A stretch of DNA of 22,729 nt from positions 1 through 22,729 of IMG/VR virus record IMGVR_UViG_3300045741_000143; one strand, 5' to 3'. Below the pieces are notes generated by a model. The model had not been told where the DNA came from. It saw only the letters and a list, made by a program, of their open reading frames with translations, and did no database searches. Of this stretch, positions 22,084-22,729 are shown piece after piece (position 1 is the first letter of the stretch; each line of letters starts with the position of its first letter). Made by a program: the position numbers and the translations under genes. The DNA is from a virus.

Positions 22084-22385
22084 TTAGACCCAAATAGACT
22101 ACGGCCATTTGTGATTATGTCACATAGAACGAGTATAATAATTAGTAGTACTAGGCACTAATTAGTTTGGGTTTAATCAATGCACCACAACTCATTTCCC
22201 AAGGATGAGCTATTGTACCTTAGCACCTGTCTCGTAAACAGGTTTAATTCATTCTATGAAGTCTAAAAGCTAAAGTACAATAGAGTGCAGAGGGAATTAA
22301 TAATAATCAGTAGCTATGATAGTGTCATCTGCAACCATTTGACCGAGTTAGCGAGCCTTAATACTGACATATAACTCTTAAGCTC
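22084..22385 (+). ncRNA. Candidate structured RNA, unclassified
   Basis: A gene-free stretch of 36% GC, against 12% at 21541-21720, with many nested perfect pairings. P1: TTAGACCCAAA (22084-22094) with TTTGGGTTTAA (22166-22176), 11 pairs with one G-U, enclosing P2 (22110-22114/22120-22124) and P3 (22139-22146/22157-22164) as a three-way junction. P4: CTCAT/ATGAG (22191-22195/22205-22209). P5: 22210-22224 with 22269-22283, 15 positions with one C-A mismatch, enclosing P6 (ACCTGT/ACAGGT, 7-base loop) and P7 (TTCAT/ATGAA). Later pairs: 22286-22291/22328-22333 and 22345-22350/22372-22377. It matches no RNA class I recognise. It may be a free RNA or a long leader of the gene at 22420. Strand is assumed from the flanking genes. 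Confidence 0.6.
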
Positions 22386-22419
22386 TTGGAGTTTATTTAA
22401 ACTATTAAAACCACATAAC

Positions 22420-22710
22420 ATGAATAAGTTCAAAATAGGTGATATTGTGATCAGAACAGGTGAGAATCATAAAGAACATATGGATATGTTAAAAGGATCT
22501 ATTTGGCGTGTTCAAGATGTAAGTGAGGAAATAACTAATATATATCAAATGCTATCATTTGGTGGTCGGTTTAGAACAAAGAACAATATGGCTAATTGGT
22601 ATTTTATAGCATCAGAATTTGAGATATTAAAGAGTCAAATAGTAAGCAATCCATTACCATTATCAGATACAATTGAACTCATTAAATCTATTCAAGATGG
22701 ACCTATATAA
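22420..22710 (+). CDS. Small SH3-like protein, unknown
   Basis: 96 residues. The start FKIGDIVIRTGENHKEHMDM followed by LKGSIWRVQDVSEEITNIY looks like a small beta-barrel (SH3- or KOW-like) 'GDxV' domain common in phage proteins. The second half is FGGRFRTKNNMANWYFIASE, then a short helix (LSDTIELIKSIQDGPI). No catalytic motif is seen. It is preceded by the structured segment (22084-22385) and by switch-like hairpins up to 22393, which may control its translation. The ATG follows an A-rich leader (TTAAAACCACATAAC). Confidence 0.7.
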   Translation: MNKFKIGDIVIRTGENHKEHMDMLKGSIWRVQDVSEEITNIYQMLSFGGRFRTKNNMANWYFIASEFEILKSQIVSNPLPLSDTIELIKSIQDGPI

Positions 22711-22729
22711 AGATTTAAAACCAGGCGAT
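22697..22729 (+). CDS. Possible start of next gene (cut by window edge)
   Basis: An ATG at 22697 in another frame overlaps the previous gene's end by 14 bases and stays open to the edge, reading MDLYKDLKPGD. The short overlap and the 'LKPGD' opening, common at the start of small phage domains, make it plausible. Eleven codons are too few to be sure. Confidence 0.35.
   Translation, partial: MDLYKDLKPGD

Noticed and set aside
22225-22243. Hairpin ACCTGT-CTCGTAA-ACAGGT looks like a tRNA anticodon arm (7-base loop with T in position 2)
   Set aside because: No D arm, no T arm with TTC motif and no correct spacing to an acceptor stem. It is a hairpin of the larger fold.
22084-22385. Group I intron, tmRNA or RNase P RNA
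   Set aside because: No conserved core sequences of these were seen, and the flanking genes are intact rather than two halves of one gene.
22345-22385. Classical H-type pseudoknot from GAGTTA/TAACTC and GAGCcTTAA/TTAAGCTC
   Set aside because: The third loop would have no bases, which suits poorly a six-pair stem. Competing hairpins are more likely.
1-22729. CRISPR array, insertion sequence, integrase or tRNA genes
   Set aside because: No regular direct repeats with spacers, no transposase or integrase motifs and no complete tRNA cloverleaf were seen.

Overview
The window looks like part of a tailed-phage genome that infects a member of the Bacteroidota, most likely a crAss-like (Crassvirales-type) podovirus. 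The reasons are a portal protein (1-2270) with the look of the crAss-like family, a large terminase directly upstream of it, a DUF5675-type lysis enzyme, A-rich leaders without clear Shine-Dalgarno sites, and several copies of the Bacteroidota -7 promoter box (TAnnTTTG), two of them with a well-placed -33 element. The DNA is AT-rich. TAA, TAG (4808, 6709) and TGA (17898, 19116) all end genes, so the standard code appears to be used. The family-level assignment rests on reading the proteins by eye; no search was run.

Two gene blocks point away from each other from about 20.8-21.0 kb. The left block (1-20799, minus strand) is densely packed: stops and starts overlap by 1-14 bases or are a few bases apart at most junctions. 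In transcription order it holds: (a) 20799-18679, a histidine-phosphatase fusion with two Cys4 modules, a permuted papain-like (YiiX/NlpC-type) hydrolase and a small GG-motif protein; (b) 18618-17021, an unknown protein, two small membrane proteins and a RusA-like Holliday-junction resolvase that overlaps one of them; (c) 16958-6709, small unknown proteins, then an appendage set with a 178-residue adaptor-like protein, a 955-residue fibre, an 83-residue protein and a 1681-residue fibre ending in a C1q/TNF-like domain; (d) 6639-1, small proteins, a lysis cassette (coiled-coil membrane protein, DUF5675 enzyme, two-TM holin candidate, overlapping spanin-like pair), terminase and portal. A candidate promoter lies before each of the four groups.

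The right block (21027-22729, plus strand) is different: small unknown genes widely spaced, a perfect 11-bp-stem intrinsic terminator after the first, a 12% GC stretch (21541-21720) that could be an origin or an early promoter region, and a GC-richer, strongly structured segment (22084-22385) between two small genes. That segment folds by eye into an 11-bp stem closing a three-way junction, then a 15-position stem carrying two more hairpins, then mutually exclusive hairpins just before the next gene. It is the best candidate in the window for an undescribed element, a structured phage RNA of no class I recognise.

Together the left block would make, decorate, package and release virions. The right block probably begins the early or regulatory half of the genome.
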